A stretch of DNA of 64,000 nucleotides from Saprospiraceae bacterium (lineage in GTDB: Bacteria > Bacteroidota > Bacteroidia > Chitinophagales > Saprospiraceae). Within the stretch, counting starts at the first letter, position 1; each line of letters begins with the position of its first letter. Shown here piece by piece: positions 1 through 8,827 of this stretch. The notes beneath the pieces were generated by a model. That model saw nothing but the letters and a program-made list of their open reading frames with translations, did not search any database and was not told where the DNA came from. The translations under genes and the position numbers were made by a program. Location: the NCBI GenBank assembly GCA_016713025.1, contig JADJPZ010000003.1, forward strand, positions 744,001 through 808,000, read 5' to 3'.

Positions 1-475
1 ACGGTGTACCCATTGAAACTTTAGAAACTATTGAGTGTCCAGTTTCAGTTCCAGTTCTTCCTAGTAACGTCCTTGGACTATATGTAGCCTCGCATTTTAC
101 TGTAGTATAGGATGTGTTATATCTTAAACCTAATTGTGTTTGACCAAATGAGAGTGAAGCAGATGAGAATTTAAACAACTTTTCTCTATCAGATTCGGAA
201 TTATTATCAAGAATAAATTTAAAAAATACAAATGGAAAAAAAACAAATTCAATTAAACCTTCCAAAGTTAAACTATTCTCCACAAATGGAACATCCAGAA
301 TTTTTGGACTTTCAGATGAAATTAATACTAAATATAAACTTTGTCTATTATTTTCAGGAACAGTAAGTCCAAATTTATCTATTGCATTATGCTTGACTAA
401 AAATATTGCTTCAGGATTTATGGCAGAAGAAATTGAATCTCGTAAAGCACCCTGATTAATTGTAATTATACCCAT
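1..475 (-). CDS. unknown protein, N-terminal part (runs off left edge)
   Basis: An open frame reads leftwards from the ATG at 475 to the window edge without a stop (at least 158 residues, starting MGIITINQGALRD). No family was recognised. The visible part has no signal peptide; a hydrophobic Phe-rich stretch lies near residues 75-90 (FVFFPFVFFKFI). It lies downstream of the leftward palindrome promoter at 704-752, so it may belong to the same regulon, but the leader would be about 220 nt long. The start is chosen as the first in-frame ATG; there is no clear ribosome binding site. Confidence 0.6.
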   Translation of the reverse strand, partial: MGIITINQGALRDSISSAINPEAIFLVKHNAIDKFGLTVPENNRQSLYLVLISSESPKILDVPFVENSLTLEGLIEFVFFPFVFFKFILDNNSESDREKLFKFSSASLSFGQTQLGLRYNTSYTTVKCEATYSPRTLLGRTGTETGHSIVSKVSMGTP

Positions 476-703
476 GGCAATTGATAATTTGTTTTATTGA
501 TGTAAAATTAATATATTTAATCTGAATTATTTGATTACTATTAAAATAAATTTTCCTCAAGGACTCTTATACCCTTTGCATTCCAAGCACTTCTGAAATT
601 CCTTGATTGAGCATGCCGAATACAATCGTAACATCAAATAAGGTTTTAGAAAAACTAGTAATAACTAATTTTTTTTACTTTTTATTTTTTCGAAAACATC
701 ATG
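476..703. other. leader/intergenic region with possible small ORF
   Basis: This AT-rich stretch lies between the leftward promoter and the gene starting at 475. A 25-codon frame on the minus strand (557-634, MLRLYSACSIKEF...) is possible but has no independent support. Nothing else was recognised. Confidence 0.25.
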
Positions 704-752
704 CAAATATATCCACTTCCATCTTTTGTCTTTGTCATACTTTAAGGTGACA
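704..752 (-). promoter_or_regulatory. palindrome-controlled promoter A1 (leftward)
   Basis: Read on the minus strand, TGTCACCTTAAAGTATGACA (733-752) is followed after exactly 21 bp by TATATTTG (704-711), a match to the Bacteroidota -7 box TAnnTTTG. It is one of six identically arranged sites in the first 17 kb. It forms a divergent pair with A2, 44 bp away. Confidence 0.8.
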
Positions 753-776
753 GCATTCCTCCGGTTTGCAAGTCTT

Positions 777-825
777 TGTCACCCGAAATCATGACAGGGG
801 ACTATGACTACCTAAGTTACCTTTG
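777..825 (+). promoter_or_regulatory. palindrome-controlled promoter A2 (rightward)
   Basis: TGTCACCCGAAATCATGACA (777-796) is followed after 21 bp by TACCTTTG (818-825), a TAnnTTTG -7 box. Transcription would start near 832 and read into the disrupted 7TM sensor kinase. Confidence 0.8.
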
Positions 826-1290
826 CACCTATCAATAATGTAACTCATTAATTAGAAAAAAAACTTAGTGTTGTACCCATCTATCCAAAGGAATACAATA
901 AAGAATCATACAGCTATACCGGTTTTAGTATTTATTAGTTTAGTATTCTATTCTTTATTTATGTACAGCCATCAGGCATCAGAAGGAGTATTATTTCAAT
1001 TTTCTTTCTCAAATTTCACCATTTTTGCACTTAATATTTTATATATTATCGTATTTATTCAGTTTCTGCTGATCAGAGATCCTGCCTTTTTGTATTATAA
1101 ATATTACATAGCCTGTAATCTGGTTTATCTGCACGGAGCTATGTTTTTTGGTGAGCATAATTTAAGTCTACTTAAGCATTTTATTATTATACCTGAAGTT
1201 GTTGGATGCTCATTGATATTAAATTATTATTTCTATACTGTCTTTGCAATTTGGTTTTTGGATTTAAAAAAGTCAGATGGATATGTATAT

Positions 1291-1316
1291 TATAGTTACC
1301 CCCAAAAATCGGACAG
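1291..1316 (+). repeat. IS3 left inverted repeat
   Basis: It begins TATAGTTACCCCCAA and ends TCGGACAG. It matches the right end at 22 of 26 positions. Confidence 0.85.
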
Positions 1317-1354
1317 CAAGTTAAATAAATTTTTTTACACTAAATTTGCTGTTT

Positions 1355-1638
1355 ATGACAAAGAGAAAATTAACATCAGTATTTAAGAGCAAGGTGGTTT
1401 TAGAGGCTCTTAGTGAGCGATACAGCTTATCTGAGTTAGCTCAAAGACATCAGGTTGCACCTACTCAAATTTCGACATGGAAGAAAGAATTTCTGAGTAA
1501 CGCATCGGTGGTTTTCGAAAAAGTACCTCCAAGACCACAGAATCTGTGCCAACGGATCGGGATGAACTATTAAGGACAATCGGGGAACAGAAGGTTGAAA
1601 TTGACTTTTTAAAAAAAAGTTTAAAGAGACTGGGTTGA
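1355..1638 (+). pseudogene. IS3 transposase OrfA (HTH), frameshifted
   Basis: The N-terminus (MTKRKLTSVFKSKVVLEAL) is the helix-turn-helix part of an IS3 OrfA, with SLSELAQRHQVAPTQISTWK as the DNA-binding core. Near 1524 (GAAAAAGTACC) the frame is lost and a stop follows at 1573. In the -1 frame the usual remainder continues (DELLRTIGEQKVEIDFLKKS) and ends at TGA 1636-1638, overlapping the start of OrfB. A one-base deletion in the A run explains this. The programmed A-run for the OrfA-OrfB fusion lies further on at 1611-1618, so this shift is an additional one. The element may therefore be immobile, unless this is a sequence error. Confidence 0.8.
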
Positions 1639-2471
1639 ACATGCTGCCATTAATTCAAAAGGATCATCCCGGGATAAGTATTTCGCACCAGTGCAAATTG
1701 CTTGGTATAAACCGAAGTACTTACTATTATACTCCAATAGCGGAAGCTGCACTGAATCTGGAGCTCATGCGGCTCATGGATGAGCACTATCTGCTGCATC
1801 CATACAAAGGCGTGCCACGGATGTATATATGGCTGAAGATGGACAAAGGCTACCAGATCAATATAAAACGAATAGAACGTCTGTATTATAATCTGATGGG
1901 ACTTAGAGCCATAGTACCAGGTCCACATACTTCGAAACGGCATCCTGAACATGCTGTGTATCCCTATTTGCTTAGGAATGTGGAAATTACCAATCCTAAT
2001 CAAGTATGGGCTACCGACATCACTTATATCCCGATGCTGTACGGTTATTTGTATCTGATGGCCGTTATAGATGTGCACAGTCGCTTTATTTTAAGCTGGG
2101 ATATATCCAACACGATGGATGCGACTTGGTGTGCTGGTCTAGTTCAGAATAGTATAACACGTTGGGGAATACCGCAAATAATTAATACAGATCAGGGGTC
2201 ACAGTTTACGGCTGCTGAGTTCACTGCCACGGTACTGGACAATGGTATCAAACTGAGTATGGATGGCAAAGGCAGGGCCATAGACAACATCTTTATAGAG
2301 CGATTCTGGCGGACACTAAAGTATGAACACGTGTATTTGAATCCGACAAGTGATGGGAAGGAATTATATAAAGGAATTGATACATATATGAATTATTACA
2401 ATATGGAAAGAAGGCATGAGTCATTAAACTATTGCACACCTTATTCACAATACCAACAAAAAAACAAATAA
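1635..2471 (+). CDS. IS3 transposase OrfB (DDE integrase, rve)
   Basis: This 278-residue protein has the normal OrfB length. An N-terminal HTH_21-like region contains PYKGVPRMYIWLK. It is followed by the integrase catalytic core, with the DDE triad at D128 (ATDITYI), D186 (NTDQGSQFT) and E222 (FIERFWRTLKYE). It should catalyse strand transfer, normally as an OrfAB fusion made by -1 frameshifting. The start could be TTG 1635, overlapping the OrfA stop, or ATG 1641. The protein is intact, unlike OrfA. Confidence 0.9.
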   Translation: MNMLPLIQKDHPGISISHQCKLLGINRSTYYYTPIAEAALNLELMRLMDEHYLLHPYKGVPRMYIWLKMDKGYQINIKRIERLYYNLMGLRAIVPGPHTSKRHPEHAVYPYLLRNVEITNPNQVWATDITYIPMLYGYLYLMAVIDVHSRFILSWDISNTMDATWCAGLVQNSITRWGIPQIINTDQGSQFTAAEFTATVLDNGIKLSMDGKGRAIDNIFIERFWRTLKYEHVYLNPTSDGKELYKGIDTYMNYYNMERRHESLNYCTPYSQYQQKNK

Positions 2472-2613
2472 AATAAAATGAGCAAAATAAGGCATTCTAA
2501 GAGTTATCCACATATCTTTGTTTTGTTAACAAAGAAAAGAAAAAAAGTAACAAAAAAAGAAAAGAAACATATAATAATAAATAATAATATATTTATTATA
2601 AATTAAGATTAAA

Positions 2614-2639
2614 CTGTCCGAACATTGGGGGTAGCTATA
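2614..2639 (-). repeat. IS3 right inverted repeat
   Basis: On the minus strand it begins TATAGCTACCCCCAA and ends TCGGACAG, mirroring the left end. Confidence 0.85.
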
Positions 2640-3706
2640 TATAATTTGTTTCTTAAATGTTCTTACTATTTCCTGATACTTTTTCTATTGAGGTTGTGTA
2701 TTTCATTTATCAGAAATTCTGATTTGTTTAATGTTGGAGTGAATGTAATAATATTTGCATGCATACCGGTATCAATTTATTGTATATGGATAGCGTTTAG
2801 AAGATTACATGGACCATTACCACGGATATTTTTTAGTGGCACACTTTTTTATTTGTTTTTTCAATTTTGGGATTTTTATTTTCATCTGGTATAGTTAACA
2901 ATCCATTTGACGGGCCAATAATGAAAAACTGGATTTTTTATACTGAAGTCGGAATTTTGATTGAAGCTATATTTTTCTATTCAGGACTTACTTACAAAAT
3001 GAGGTTGATCCAAAATGAGCACTTAAAAATTCAAAAGGAACTTTTGATAAAAGAGGTTGACGAACTAAAACTCAGGAATGCTCTGATAGAACAAAAAAAT
3101 CAAATTTCACAAGACTTGCATGACGATCTGGGTTCTAATCTTACTGCTATGGCCATTCAGTCCAGTTTTATTAAGAATAAAGTAAACAGAAGTCATCCTG
3201 AATTGTCAACTATCGTAGATAAAATCCAAAATGATATCTCAGAATCTCAGGATCTGATCACAGATACTATCTGGTCATTGCGACCGCAAAACAGTTCGCT
3301 TTCCAAAATTATTGAAAAGCTAAATAAATACGCAGCTGATTGTTTTGAACTAAAAAAAATAACCTGGACATTGGATGTTGACCCTTGTTTAATTACCAAG
3401 GAAACAAATATCAAATACAACAGAGACGTCTATTTGATATGTAAGGAAGTCATTCATAATGTTTTGAAGCATGCATCAGCAACCAGGGTGTGTGCAAGCA
3501 TCAGGCAGATAAATGATAGGGTCATCATCACCATCACAGATGATGGCAAAGGTTTTGATACAAACGGCGAAACTGAAGGTAACGGGTTGACTAATATTAA
3601 AAACAGAGTAAAAACCAAAGATATATTCCTAAGTATAGAGAGTAAGCTTGGCCAGGGTACCAAGGTGGAGATTGTGGTATGATAGGTTCCGTTTTTTTTT
3701 CAGAAT

Positions 3707-3755
3707 TGTCACCTTTATTGATGACAAATTGGCCAATTAGTAGCTATTATTTTTG
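3707..3755 (+). promoter_or_regulatory. palindrome-controlled promoter B
   Basis: TGTCACCTTTATTGATGACA (3707-3726), then 21 bp, then TATTTTTG (3748-3755). It lies just after the kinase stop and would start transcription near 3762, upstream of the small membrane protein. Confidence 0.85.
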
Positions 3756-3781
3756 CAATGCATTTTAAAACACAATATACT

Positions 3782-4213
3782 ATGGATCGCATAGAACTCT
3801 ATACAAGTAAACCTGACATTTTAGCAAAATTTATTGTCTTAATACTTATGGTCGGTGGGCTTTCATTTTTTTTTGCGTTTGGTATTTTTATTTTGTTACT
3901 GACAGATCATAGGTGGGTACTTTTTTTGTATTTCTTTATAGTCGTTTACCTTATATTTCATAAGTACAAAAGCATCGTTGATATCAAATACACACTATTG
4001 GACACAGGCATAGAAATCCTGGATTCAAAAAACGATATTCGTCAAATTCCTTATAGTGACGTTATTTCTGTCACCAATTTTTTTGAATTATTATCTGATT
4101 TTGGTTTTGGATTCCTTGTATTAAAATTTAAAGGAGATGGTGTACTCGTATTAAGGCTACTTAATGATGCTGCTTATATGAAATCAATGATAGAAGAAAG
4201 AATCAATAGCTAA
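3782..4213 (+). CDS. small two-TM membrane protein with PH-like C-terminal domain
   Basis: A protein of about 143 residues starting MDRIELYTSKPDIL. Two hydrophobic helices (about residues 17-40 and 44-60) are followed by a soluble part (VDIKYTLLDTGIEIL...IPYSDVISV) whose pattern resembles bacterial PH-like (bPH_2 type) domains. That is an inference from pattern only. An upstream in-frame ATG at 3758 overlaps the -7 box and would lie before the predicted transcription start, so 3782 is preferred. It is driven by palindrome promoter B and is thus a probable member of the local regulon. Function unknown. Confidence 0.65.
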   Translation: MDRIELYTSKPDILAKFIVLILMVGGLSFFFAFGIFILLLTDHRWVLFLYFFIVVYLIFHKYKSIVDIKYTLLDTGIEILDSKNDIRQIPYSDVISVTNFFELLSDFGFGFLVLKFKGDGVLVLRLLNDAAYMKSMIEERINS

Positions 4214-4436
4214 AAATAATGGAAAAGACCGAGTAGTCAAATACTACAATATTGTTTGGTTTTAATACAGAAAATTTCAATTACTCTTTAAAAAGTGCCA
4301 TCTCCATGGCTTTCGGTTCGTCACCCGTCGTTACTAATATCTTGAAAAATCTATCATTAAGATGTACTAGATGCAAAAACTGCATATGGCATGCCTCACA
4401 CATGAAATGTATTTGGTCAATTTATTGCTCCACTTT

Positions 4437-4485
4437 TGTCACCCTTTTTGATGACAAAAGTTTGTTTTTAGATCTATTAATTTTG
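4437..4485 (+). promoter_or_regulatory. palindrome-controlled promoter C
   Basis: TGTCACCCTTTTTGATGACA (4437-4456), 21 bp, then TAATTTTG (4478-4485). It is 38 bp upstream of the DM9/ricin lectin gene and probably drives the lectin-lectin-protease cluster. The 220 bp before it (4214-4436) hold nothing else recognisable. Confidence 0.85.
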
Positions 4486-4523
4486 TGATTATTTATCAAC
4501 ACATAATTTAAATTTATTTTAAA

Positions 4524-5852
4524 ATGAAAACAACAAAAAGATTAATTAAATGCACATTTAGTGTTTTGCTAATGATTCTTTCATATTCTGAAGTTTCATC
4601 TCAATGGGTAAAATTTAATGGTAGTTTGCCGGCTGGAGCATTTTTGGCAGGTAAAGATGGTGATGGTACCGAATTGTATATTGCAAGGGCATACCATGTA
4701 AATGGAACCCATATTGGGAAATACCGGAAAGGAGCTAGCAATGCATTCATTCCTTGGGGTGGTGTAGAGCATTCTAAAACTGATTTTGAAATTTTCACTG
4801 GTACAGGATCGTGGTCATCTACGAGTGGAACTCTGCCGCCAAATGCTATATCTGGAGGAAACCAAGAAGGCAAGACTTTTTACATTGCACGAGCAAATAT
4901 GGCTGGAAATTGGCATCCTGGTAAAGCTACTTTTGATGGTAAAACTTTGAAAGCTTGGATTCCTTATGGTGGTAAGGAGCATGTAGTTACAAGTTTTGAT
5001 GTTCTCATGAATGATAGCATATCGGGAGGAATAAATACGACATCTACAAAAGTGCTTACTCATGGACTCTATAAAATAAAAAATGTAAATAGTGGGAAAT
5101 ATATTGGAGTGCCAGGCGGAAATCGAAATGAAAGTAGAGTGATCCAATGGAGTGATGTAGGGCAATTAGACATTGTTTGGAATTATACAATTAATAATTA
5201 TGGAAATGGTTTTTGTAATGTACAGACAGATAATACATTAAGCAGTACAAATAATAATGTCGCTCATCTGGGATGGCCAAGAAATGAAGAAGAATCTGTT
5301 TATGATGTTTTAACAGTCGGCAATGCGTTTGTGATTTTGCATAAAAAGTCAAAGAAAATAGTAGGTGTTGAAAATAGTAGCAGTAACGATGGTGCAATTT
5401 TGAAACTATTTGACTACGTAGCTTCACCAAGTAAAAACTGCCTTTGGAATTTTGAGCCTTTTATTTTTGACAATATTGAGGTTGTAGTAAAAACAGGCGG
5501 CGATGATTTAAGAGGAGGTAACGAAGCGTTCTTACAAATTGATGGTACCAAATTTTCTTTGAATAACAAAGCAGGATGGGGCAATAATACAAGTAAGACA
5601 ATAAGAATTACGCCATGCAAAATCACAGCAAATTCATCATTGAGTTTGATTTATGATGGAAGCCCAAGAAGCGGAAATCCTTTTGACTCCTATGATAATT
5701 GGAATCAAGATTATATCCTTATTCGCGCATACTCAAAATCTGGGCAAGCCAAAGTGTTGTATGAATCCAGTGAAAAAACTCGATTTACCGGTGACAAAAG
5801 ATCACGGGGTTTAGGTATACCTTTCTTGTGTACTACGGTCATTCCTGGCTAA
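4524..5852 (+). CDS. secreted DM9-repeat and ricin-type lectin-like protein
   Basis: This 442-residue protein has a signal peptide (about residues 1-26, ending EVSSQ). Residues ~27-160 carry two DM9 (DUF3421) repeats: each has a G-x-LYIARA/FYIARA core and a closing IPWGGVEH or IPYGGKEH. Residues ~175-315 form a ricin-like beta-trefoil (GLYKIKNVNSGKYIGV, later CLWNFEPF). The last ~125 residues begin with VVVKTGGDDLRGGNEAF, a beta-sandwich-looking domain that I cannot name with confidence. DM9 proteins are known as mannose-binding lectins in animals, so glycan binding is likely here, outside the cell or in the periplasm. It is the first gene after palindrome promoter C, 40 bp before a second ricin-type protein. 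No T9SS sorting domain is visible. Confidence 0.8.
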   Translation: MKTTKRLIKCTFSVLLMILSYSEVSSQWVKFNGSLPAGAFLAGKDGDGTELYIARAYHVNGTHIGKYRKGASNAFIPWGGVEHSKTDFEIFTGTGSWSSTSGTLPPNAISGGNQEGKTFYIARANMAGNWHPGKATFDGKTLKAWIPYGGKEHVVTSFDVLMNDSISGGINTTSTKVLTHGLYKIKNVNSGKYIGVPGGNRNESRVIQWSDVGQLDIVWNYTINNYGNGFCNVQTDNTLSSTNNNVAHLGWPRNEEESVYDVLTVGNAFVILHKKSKKIVGVENSSSNDGAILKLFDYVASPSKNCLWNFEPFIFDNIEVVVKTGGDDLRGGNEAFLQIDGTKFSLNNKAGWGNNTSKTIRITPCKITANSSLSLIYDGSPRSGNPFDSYDNWNQDYILIRAYSKSGQAKVLYESSEKTRFTGDKRSRGLGIPFLCTTVIPG

Positions 5853-5892
5853 CAAAAATACTTTATCACAAAAAATTTTAAATTTATTAGAA

Positions 5893-6876
5893 ATGAAAAA
5901 TCAAAAATTAATTCTCAGTATTCTTCTTTTAGGTATGTTTTGGAAAGGTTATACTCAGATCACTCCAGGTACATACACCATCACTACTAAACTTATCGAT
6001 AGAAGATTAGATATAAAATGGGCTGATAAAAACAATGGCGCTGGCCTACATATTTGGGATCCTAATGGCGGGGAGGCTCAAAAATTTAAAGTAGAAAACA
6101 GCAATGAAGCTGACTATTATTATATAAAAAGTGAATGGGGTAAATGTCTCACTGTTAATGGGAGTGATCCAAACATATTAGACATGTGGGATTGCGTAAA
6201 TGGGAATAATCAAAAATGGAAGTTTATAAATACAAGAGATGATCACCACAATATCCAATCCAAATTAGGAACTTACATAGATGTACGATATGGTAAAAAA
6301 GACAATGGCTCGGAAGTAGGTATGTCTGCCTATAGTAATTGGGAAGGTAATATTGCTCAGAGGTGGAAATTGAATAATTTTCCCTTTATTCAGTTTGAAC
6401 TTCCACCTAGGTTTCAAACCTTTATTATACCAGATAGTGTGTTGTCATTCAATTATTTTGATGAATTAATCAATTGGTTAAATGCGAATGATTTCAATAA
6501 TTACACTGACAATACAAAATCTCTGTTTATTTCCTCATGTACTTTGAATGATAATAATTCATTTAAATATTCAGGTTACTCTAAAGAAAAGTCATGGAGA
6601 CTTGGGGGAAACTCTAATACAATTTTCAAAGATATTTACATCCAAAATTTCAGAAAACAACAAATAAGTCAAGCAGGGCTGGGTGTTGCTGGAGAGATAA
6701 ATAGTTTTTCAATATTAAAAGAAAACAATAATACTTGGGTCAAACTAAATAACGACAAGAAAGTAAGAATAAAATTGTATAAAAATATGAATAAAATTTG
6801 TTTTGTATTTAAGGACGAATCAGGCTTCTATCATATAGGATTAATAGAAAAGAAAATTTACAATACAAACAGATAA
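5893..6876 (+). CDS. secreted ricin B-type lectin-domain protein
   Basis: This 327-residue protein has a signal peptide (MKNQKLILSILLLGMFWKGYTQ). Residues ~23-170 form a ricin-type beta-trefoil with three QxW-like repeats (EAQKFKV, NNQKWKF, IAQRWKL), the signature of this carbohydrate-binding fold. The C-terminal ~150 residues (FELPPRFQTFIIPDSVL onward) are not recognised; they look beta-rich and may be an effector or second binding module. It lies 40 bp after the DM9 lectin, so probably in the same transcript from promoter C. Confidence 0.75.
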   Translation: MKNQKLILSILLLGMFWKGYTQITPGTYTITTKLIDRRLDIKWADKNNGAGLHIWDPNGGEAQKFKVENSNEADYYYIKSEWGKCLTVNGSDPNILDMWDCVNGNNQKWKFINTRDDHHNIQSKLGTYIDVRYGKKDNGSEVGMSAYSNWEGNIAQRWKLNNFPFIQFELPPRFQTFIIPDSVLSFNYFDELINWLNANDFNNYTDNTKSLFISSCTLNDNNSFKYSGYSKEKSWRLGGNSNTIFKDIYIQNFRKQQISQAGLGVAGEINSFSILKENNNTWVKLNNDKKVRIKLYKNMNKICFVFKDESGFYHIGLIEKKIYNTNR

Positions 6877-6887
6877 AACTAAATCAG

Positions 6888-7016
6888 ATGAATTTTACAA
6901 ATTTAATCCAAAGTAAATACGTGTACTTAATATGTTTTGTCCATATAATAATTTTTACTATGAACGCACAAGAATCCCAAAACTCCTCCGAAGTCCTAAG
7001 TCTCCTCAGCTCTTAA
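6888..7016 (+). CDS. 42-residue signal-peptide remnant or small secreted peptide
   Basis: The frame from ATG 6888 to TAA 7014-7016 encodes an N-terminus, a hydrophobic stretch (YLICFVHIIIFT) and a Bacteroidota-style cleavage region (MNAQ), then stops after ESQNSSEVLSLLSS. It starts 11 bp after the ricin protein. It is either a truncated gene whose body was lost, or a genuine small exported peptide. Confidence 0.4.
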   Translation: MNFTNLIQSKYVYLICFVHIIIFTMNAQESQNSSEVLSLLSS

Positions 7017-7085
7017 TATGCTATTGAAGGAGCTGTCAAATGACTTCCAACTTTTATTTTTATAATTTATAATGAAATACTCATC

Positions 7086-8741
7086 ATGTGTAATAAAAAA
7101 TTTCTATTTTCTTTATCCGCAATTTTCTTATTAACCAGCTCTCCTATTTTTGGTCAACTACAAACCGAACTTGAATCCGAAATTAGGTACTCACAAGTAT
7201 ATGACCAAGACCACAAACTTTTTGATAAAGCACATTTCGAATCAGTGGAGGTGACCAAGTACAATGAAGCTTTGGGTGAAATAACTATTGAAGACATAGA
7301 TGGAAGAGAAAAGACGCTTTACTTTAATGATAAAACTGTTTTTAAGAATTTACAAAGCAAAACAAGCGAATCTCCCAAGTCTTTAATCACAGAGGGAACA
7401 GTGATGTCTATAGCCTATGAAATTGCAGACAATAAAAGAATAGCTTTAGACATCACGTTGCCCAAAATCTTAAGATCAAAAAATAGATCAGATAAGGATA
7501 TTACTCTAACCGGGGTTTTGGAGGGGAGAGATGGTGGGCTTGCAATTGTAGGTGGCAGACGAGTACAATTGCAAGAAGGTGTAGTCATTACTTGCAACTC
7601 CAAATCAAATTGTGATTGTAAATGTCCAGGAATGAAAAAAGAGGCAAAAGGGAAGATGGACTACCTTCTGGATGAAGAATTGATATCGATAGCTCCTCTT
7701 GTAGAAATTAAAGGTCTGCTTCAATCCGATGGAGTCGTTATTGCTGAAAAATTTGAAATACGGGAAAATATAGAAACCAAATCAGAGATCAGCTACTTAG
7801 CGAAGCTTGGAGAAACAGTGGACATAGAGAACATGGTTATCACACCAAAAAACAACTTTTCAAGACTTTCTTTTAAAGGCAAAATGCGAATAGCAGAAAG
7901 TACTTACAATTTGTTTGAAAATAGTGAGGCTCAAATCTATATAAATACGGTTGGGGAAAAGTTAATCCCTGATTGGTATAAATCTATGAGCGCTAAACGC
8001 GATAATGCAATTGGTTTTTATGTTATTAACAGTACAGAACCAGATGCCTTTAGTCAAGGCGATGGTAAAATATTTGTTACAACAGCACTTTTAAGGATGA
8101 TTAAAAATGAGCATCAACTGGCATTCATATTAGCTCATGAAATCGCTCATGTAACTCATAAACATTCTGTTCAATTGTTTGAAAAATCAGAAATGATGCG
8201 TATCACGATGAATGTAATTAATACTACCGCTAAAATAGCAAGTGCTCTAACAAATAATCAAAAGACAAAAGATATTATCCAATCGACCTTAGAAGTTATT
8301 GAAGCTTTAAAACCAATATATTTTAGTTCTATTTTTCCGTATAAAAAGGAGTTGCAAGCAGATAGAGTGGGATTATACTATTTAAAAAATGCCGGATATA
8401 ATATAAACGAAGTACCCAAGCTTTGGGAAGGAATAAAAACTAAATTGTCAGAAAAATCATTTGTAGAATCTTTTGCAAATGCAGCATTGCACACAGTTTC
8501 AAATTGTGAAAGCTTTATTAGAATGAAAGAACAAAAAAAGTTGAATAGCCAGGATTTAATTAATTCCGTCAAGTCTTTTGCTGTCAATTTGTATATGGAT
8601 TCCCAATATCTATCGGTATCTAAAGTAAATAAAAGGGCATCCGTGACCAATGCAATAATTAATCTGGAATATGCAAGTTATAAGCCTAAAAGTTCATTTG
8701 AGCCAAAGAATTTTAATCAATTTATACGAGTGATTAAATGA
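7086..8741 (+). CDS. secreted M48-family metallopeptidase
   Basis: This 551-residue protein has a signal peptide (about 1-23, ending IFGQ). The N-terminal half (about 60-230) contains two beta-rich segments (EGTVMSIAYE..., TLTGVLEGRDGG...) resembling OB-like DUF5666 modules; that is an inference. Between them is a cysteine cluster (CNSKSNCDCKC, ~170-180). The C-terminal half is an M48 zinc protease: HEIAH at 351-355 (zinc ligands and catalytic Glu) and ELQAD at ~422-426 (third zinc ligand). It probably acts in the periplasm or outside the cell. It is the last gene of the lectin cluster, 69 bp after a small ORF, and is likely co-transcribed from promoter C. The N-terminal extension is unusual for M48 proteins, which are often BepA-like. 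Confidence 0.85.
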   Translation: MCNKKFLFSLSAIFLLTSSPIFGQLQTELESEIRYSQVYDQDHKLFDKAHFESVEVTKYNEALGEITIEDIDGREKTLYFNDKTVFKNLQSKTSESPKSLITEGTVMSIAYEIADNKRIALDITLPKILRSKNRSDKDITLTGVLEGRDGGLAIVGGRRVQLQEGVVITCNSKSNCDCKCPGMKKEAKGKMDYLLDEELISIAPLVEIKGLLQSDGVVIAEKFEIRENIETKSEISYLAKLGETVDIENMVITPKNNFSRLSFKGKMRIAESTYNLFENSEAQIYINTVGEKLIPDWYKSMSAKRDNAIGFYVINSTEPDAFSQGDGKIFVTTALLRMIKNEHQLAFILAHEIAHVTHKHSVQLFEKSEMMRITMNVINTTAKIASALTNNQKTKDIIQSTLEVIEALKPIYFSSIFPYKKELQADRVGLYYLKNAGYNINEVPKLWEGIKTKLSEKSFVESFANAALHTVSNCESFIRMKEQKKLNSQDLINSVKSFAVNLYMDSQYLSVSKVNKRASVTNAIINLEYASYKPKSSFEPKNFNQFIRVIK

Positions 8742-8827
8742 GGTAATACAGAATTTATTATTCAATTTATTCATATAAAATCTTGCTCAGTCTATTAAAT
8801 TAATTATATTAGCTATATATTATTCAA

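Larger units (their letters stand above)
1291..2639 (+). mobile_element. IS3-family insertion sequence, 1349 bp
   Basis: The ends form 26-bp imperfect inverted repeats (1291-1316 and 2614-2639). They share TATAG, TACCCCCAA and TCGGACAG and have four mismatches. A 3-bp TAT lies directly outside both ends (1288-1290 and 2640-2642), consistent with the 3-5 bp target duplications of this family. The element encodes OrfA and OrfB with an eight-A run (1611-1618) where a programmed -1 frameshift would be expected. It sits inside a sensor kinase gene. The boundary choice is supported by in-frame reconstruction of the host gene. Confidence 0.9.
868..3682 (+). pseudogene. 7TM sensor histidine kinase, disrupted by IS3 and a frameshift
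   Basis: Three pieces of one kinase gene are visible. 868-1290 encodes membrane helices (a TTG start is assumed; no good ATG is seen). An IS3 element follows. From 2640 the membrane region continues in frame. Around 2867-2885 a +1/-1 shift in a T-rich run moves the frame, and the C-terminus reads to 3682. The membrane part resembles the 7TM region of 7TMR-DISM kinases. A coiled linker then leads to a HisKA_3 phospho-acceptor box (QDLHDDLGSNLT) and an HATPase domain with VIHNVLKHA (N box) and DDGKGFD (G box). Removing the IS and one TAT target copy restores the frame at the insertion point. Its promoter carries the locus palindrome, so the kinase probably belonged to the same regulon. It is probably non-functional now. 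The frameshift could be real decay or a sequence error. Confidence 0.85.

Noticed and set aside
733..796. The palindromes as CRP/FNR sites
   Set aside because: CRP/FNR sites have TGTGA or TTGAT half-sites with a 4-6 bp spacer; here TGTCA arms are separated by 10 bp.
1510..1530. The OrfA shift as a programmed frameshift
   Set aside because: The expected programmed site of IS3 elements is the later eight-A run at 1611-1618; an early shift would only truncate the helix-turn-helix protein.
4252..4488. A 78-codon plus-strand frame before the DM9 lectin
   Set aside because: It contains palindrome promoter C and has a weak TTG start and no family resemblance.
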